A stretch of DNA of 64,000 nucleotides. Source: Hyphomicrobiales bacterium (GTDB lineage Bacteria > Pseudomonadota > Alphaproteobacteria > Rhizobiales > Rhizobiaceae). Positions 62,194-64,000 of the stretch are shown in pieces. The position numbers and the translations under genes were made by a program. The DNA lies in NCBI GenBank assembly GCA_900466475.1, contig UBMI01000003.1, forward strand, positions 372,001 through 436,000, in the 5' to 3' direction. The notes under the pieces were generated by a model. The model saw only the letters and a list, made by a program, of their open reading frames with translations, had not been told where the DNA came from and ran no database searches. The first letter of the stretch is position 1; every line of letters starts with the position of its first letter.

Positions 62194-63012
62194 GTGACGA
62201 AACTAAGTGTTGGAACTTTGGCAAAAGCGGGCTATGCCGCCAGAGGCATCGTCTTCCTTCTCGTTGCCGCGATGGCCCTCTTCTCGGGTTTGGCCGGCGG
62301 CAGGCCAGATACGAAATCAGCTTTGTCGACACTCCTTGATCAGCCCTTCGGACGCGTCTGGGTTGGCACCATTGGCCTCGGTCTGCTGGGCTTCGTGGCC
62401 TGGCGACTTGCGCAGTCGCTTGCAGACAGCGATGGACATGGATCAGGCAGCAAGGCACTGGCCATCAGGGCCGCCCTCCTTGGTAGCGCCTTGGCCTATA
62501 TTGGGCTTGCGAGTTTTGCGATCAGTCACGCCCTGTCGGCAGGTGGTGGCGGGCAATCCTCGGGCGAGCAAAGTCTTGCGCGTTGGATCATGTCCCAACC
62601 CTACGGCGCCTATCTAGCGATGGTGGTGGGGCTTGGCTTCATCATCGGCGGGGTGATAACGTCGATGAAGGGGCTGACGCGCAAATTCGAGAAATATCTC
62701 CGCTTGCCGGATACGAAAGGGTTCATCCGTCTGGTTTGCATCTATGGCCTTGTCGCTCGCGGTATTGTGTTCGCCCTTACGGGCCTGCTTTTCGCGTACG
62801 CGGGCATTACGGTTGACCCCGATCAGGCAGGCAGCATGTCGGATGCGCTGACATGGTTGCGACAGCTCCCCTTCGGTGCGCTCCTCTACATTTTGGTTTC
62901 TCTAGGCCTTGCCGCATTCGGGCTCTACAATCTCGTCGAGGCGCGTTACCGCGTCGTGCATGGCCCCTCCCTCAACGACGTGAAGAAGGCCGTGGTGATC
63001 CCGCGGCCGTGA
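62194..63012 (+). CDS. DUF1206 membrane protein
   Basis: 272 residues from GTG 62194 (GGAG nine bases before; TTG 62176 is an alternative). Six helices in three paired repeats, each starting with an AR-G-V/I motif: AKAGYAARGIVFLLVAAMAL, RAALLGSALAYIGLASFAI, YGLVARGIVFALTGLLFAYA. This is the triple-repeat DUF1206 fold; function unknown, often near stress genes in rhizobia. Confidence 0.86.
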   Translation: MTKLSVGTLAKAGYAARGIVFLLVAAMALFSGLAGGRPDTKSALSTLLDQPFGRVWVGTIGLGLLGFVAWRLAQSLADSDGHGSGSKALAIRAALLGSALAYIGLASFAISHALSAGGGGQSSGEQSLARWIMSQPYGAYLAMVVGLGFIIGGVITSMKGLTRKFEKYLRLPDTKGFIRLVCIYGLVARGIVFALTGLLFAYAGITVDPDQAGSMSDALTWLRQLPFGALLYILVSLGLAAFGLYNLVEARYRVVHGPSLNDVKKAVVIPRP

Positions 63013-63099
63013 CGGCGACATCGACGCCCATCCGGGCGCCGTCGTCTCGTGAACAAGACGTGACGCCAGAAGTCGCGGCCCCGCCTCTACTAGCATGAC

Positions 63100-63222
63100 G
63101 CGGAGATGTTGAGGTCGGAGCGTGAGCGTCCCATCGACATTCGCGACATTGCCGAGCTCGATCGCGCAGGCAAGACCACCGAAGCGGCCGCCGATGATGA
63201 CGATGTGCTGTTGACTGCTCAT
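63100..63222 (-). pseudogene. Type II NADH dehydrogenase remnant with internal deletion
   Basis: From ATG 63222: MSSQQHIVIIGGRFGGLACA is the FAD-binding start of NDH-2-type enzymes (GGxFGG), but about 20 residues later it passes directly into LRVMLVEAGPRLLA, which belongs more than 100 residues further on in intact proteins. After that the frame loses sense, while another frame continues with MGVDVAVT. So a large internal deletion plus a frameshift have destroyed the gene. Confidence 0.65.
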
Positions 63223-63459
63223 CAGTGCTCCTTGTGTTTGGATTTGTGAGAGGCGCTTTCCCAATACAATTGGCGCTGGCAAAAATGATCATGGGGACGA
63301 TGATCGGGCGGTGGCGTATGAACGCCAGCCCGTCAGCCCAGTGGATGCACCGGCGGAGGGACGGCTGCTAGCAGCCTGTGGATCTTACCCTCCATTCCTG
63401 GCGAAACCGCGGGAATGTTCTCGCTCCTGACAAGTGTCGGATTTGTGGGACGCCGGCGC
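63223..63459. other. Intergenic region
   Basis: About 240 bases; nothing recognised. Confidence 0.35.
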
Positions 63460-63861
63460 TCATGGACAAACCTCCGCGGCATGGGCGGCCTCGGCAAAGG
63501 TTCGTCGCGCTAGGTCGGTGCTGCCCCGCCGACTGATTGCATCGACGCACCTGCGCCTTGCGGCATCGCAAAGAGGACGCACCGCTGAAGGCCATGCGTG
63601 ATTGAGGAGCTGCAATGCTGCATCCGGTCCGTCGATGCGTTGGCGGTGCCCGTCGGCGGTACGGACAAACACCGGCGGTTCCCAGATAAGATGGAAGTCG
63701 ACATTGATATAGTCTTGCTCATTGAGCTGGTCCTGATCGCGGTTTGATGAGGTCGAACCAAGTTGAACGGTGGTTGTTCCTGCGCAAAATGACTTGTGCG
63801 CAAGCGTACCCGGCTCGGCTCCAGCATGATCTGGCCCTACAAGCACCTGCGATCCCGCCAT
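63460..63861 (-). CDS. DUF982-family protein
   Basis: The C-terminal 80 residues match DUF982: WEPPVFVRTADGHRQRIDGP, DAALQLLNHAWPSAVR, then AARRRCVDAISRRGS and ARRTFAEAAHAA. These small proteins are abundant in rhizobia and of unknown function. The frame opens with ATG 63861, giving 133 residues, longer than usual; a TTG about 30 codons in would give a normal-sized protein, so the start is uncertain. Confidence 0.68.
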   Translation of the reverse strand: MAGSQVLVGPDHAGAEPGTLAHKSFCAGTTTVQLGSTSSNRDQDQLNEQDYINVDFHLIWEPPVFVRTADGHRQRIDGPDAALQLLNHAWPSAVRPLCDAARRRCVDAISRRGSTDLARRTFAEAAHAAEVCP

Positions 63862-64000
63862 CGACGAGAGGCTTCTGTTGCGGCGCAGTCTTTCGTGTGC
63901 ACCCTTTCAGGTCCGATATGCCCAATGCCTCTAGTTCCGACGGTAGCCGGCGCGTCATGACGTCGGCGGCGTCCGCGACGTCTTTCTCAGGTCCGAAGTA
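63862..64000 (-). other. Window edge, possible partial gene
   Basis: A minus-strand frame enters from beyond the window (YFGPEKDVADAADVMTRRLP, then SELEALGISDL) and overlaps the DUF982 frame. It may be the tail of an outside gene; no family is recognised. Confidence 0.3.

Overview
The window reads as Rhizobiales DNA (Rhizobium/Sinorhizobium/Agrobacterium type). The basis is inference from FixJ-family regulators, a LOV-HWE histidine kinase, DUF982 and DUF2243 proteins, a maltooligosyl-trehalose synthase, a type IB topoisomerase, high GC, and many GGAAC-N16-NGTT promoter-like motifs of the kind used by the alphaproteobacterial general-stress sigma factor EcfG. The accessory character (two complete terminal oxidase operons, many small orphan proteins, several decayed genes) would fit a megaplasmid or a chromosomal accessory region. 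I see no replication, rRNA, tRNA, CRISPR or transposase genes.

Layout. 0-12 kb: a decayed hydrolase, three FixJ-type response regulators, an MFS carrier, a PAS histidine kinase, a RidA-like protein, an EmrAB-like efflux pair, an NAD(P)-binding protein, a cupin and a metallo-beta-lactamase-fold hydrolase. I found no EcfG-like motif in the intergenic DNA of this part. 12-20 kb: a glycine-rich secreted repeat protein, several small proteins, two predicted EcfG-driven small RNAs, a LOV blue-light HWE kinase, hydrophilic small proteins, CsbD and a single-domain receiver. 20-24.5 kb: an AttEFGH-like ABC system. 25.6-34.6 kb: a YdeP/FdhF-like molybdopterin oxidoreductase co-transcribed with a membrane cytochrome c, a caa3-type cytochrome c oxidase, CtaG and a second cytochrome c, followed by a convergent diheme cytochrome c. 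34.9-39.1 kb: cyoABCD bo3-type quinol oxidase plus a 29-residue membrane peptide.

39-63 kb: a stress island. It holds a GSP39-like short-chain dehydrogenase, clusters of small disordered hydrophilic proteins, small membrane proteins, a nuoB copy broken by one nonsense codon, a DUF2243 protein, TreY and MalQ (trehalose and glucan metabolism), an MscS channel, an esterase, an iron-permease-like protein, topoisomerase IB, DUF2188 and other small proteins, HtpG, an MFS carrier, a third predicted EcfG-driven small RNA, DUF1206, and remnants of an NADH dehydrogenase.

The unifying signal is 21 matches to GGAAC-N16-NGTT (plus three with N17) between 12.7 and 62 kb. They almost always lie in intergenic DNA on the correct strand, shortly upstream of a gene or of a Rho-independent terminator. 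Chance predicts about two N16 matches in the whole window on both strands. I therefore read most of this segment as a physically clustered general stress regulon: osmoprotection, terminal oxidases, small disordered proteins, membrane proteins and at least three small RNAs. All matches were found by eye, so the list may be incomplete.
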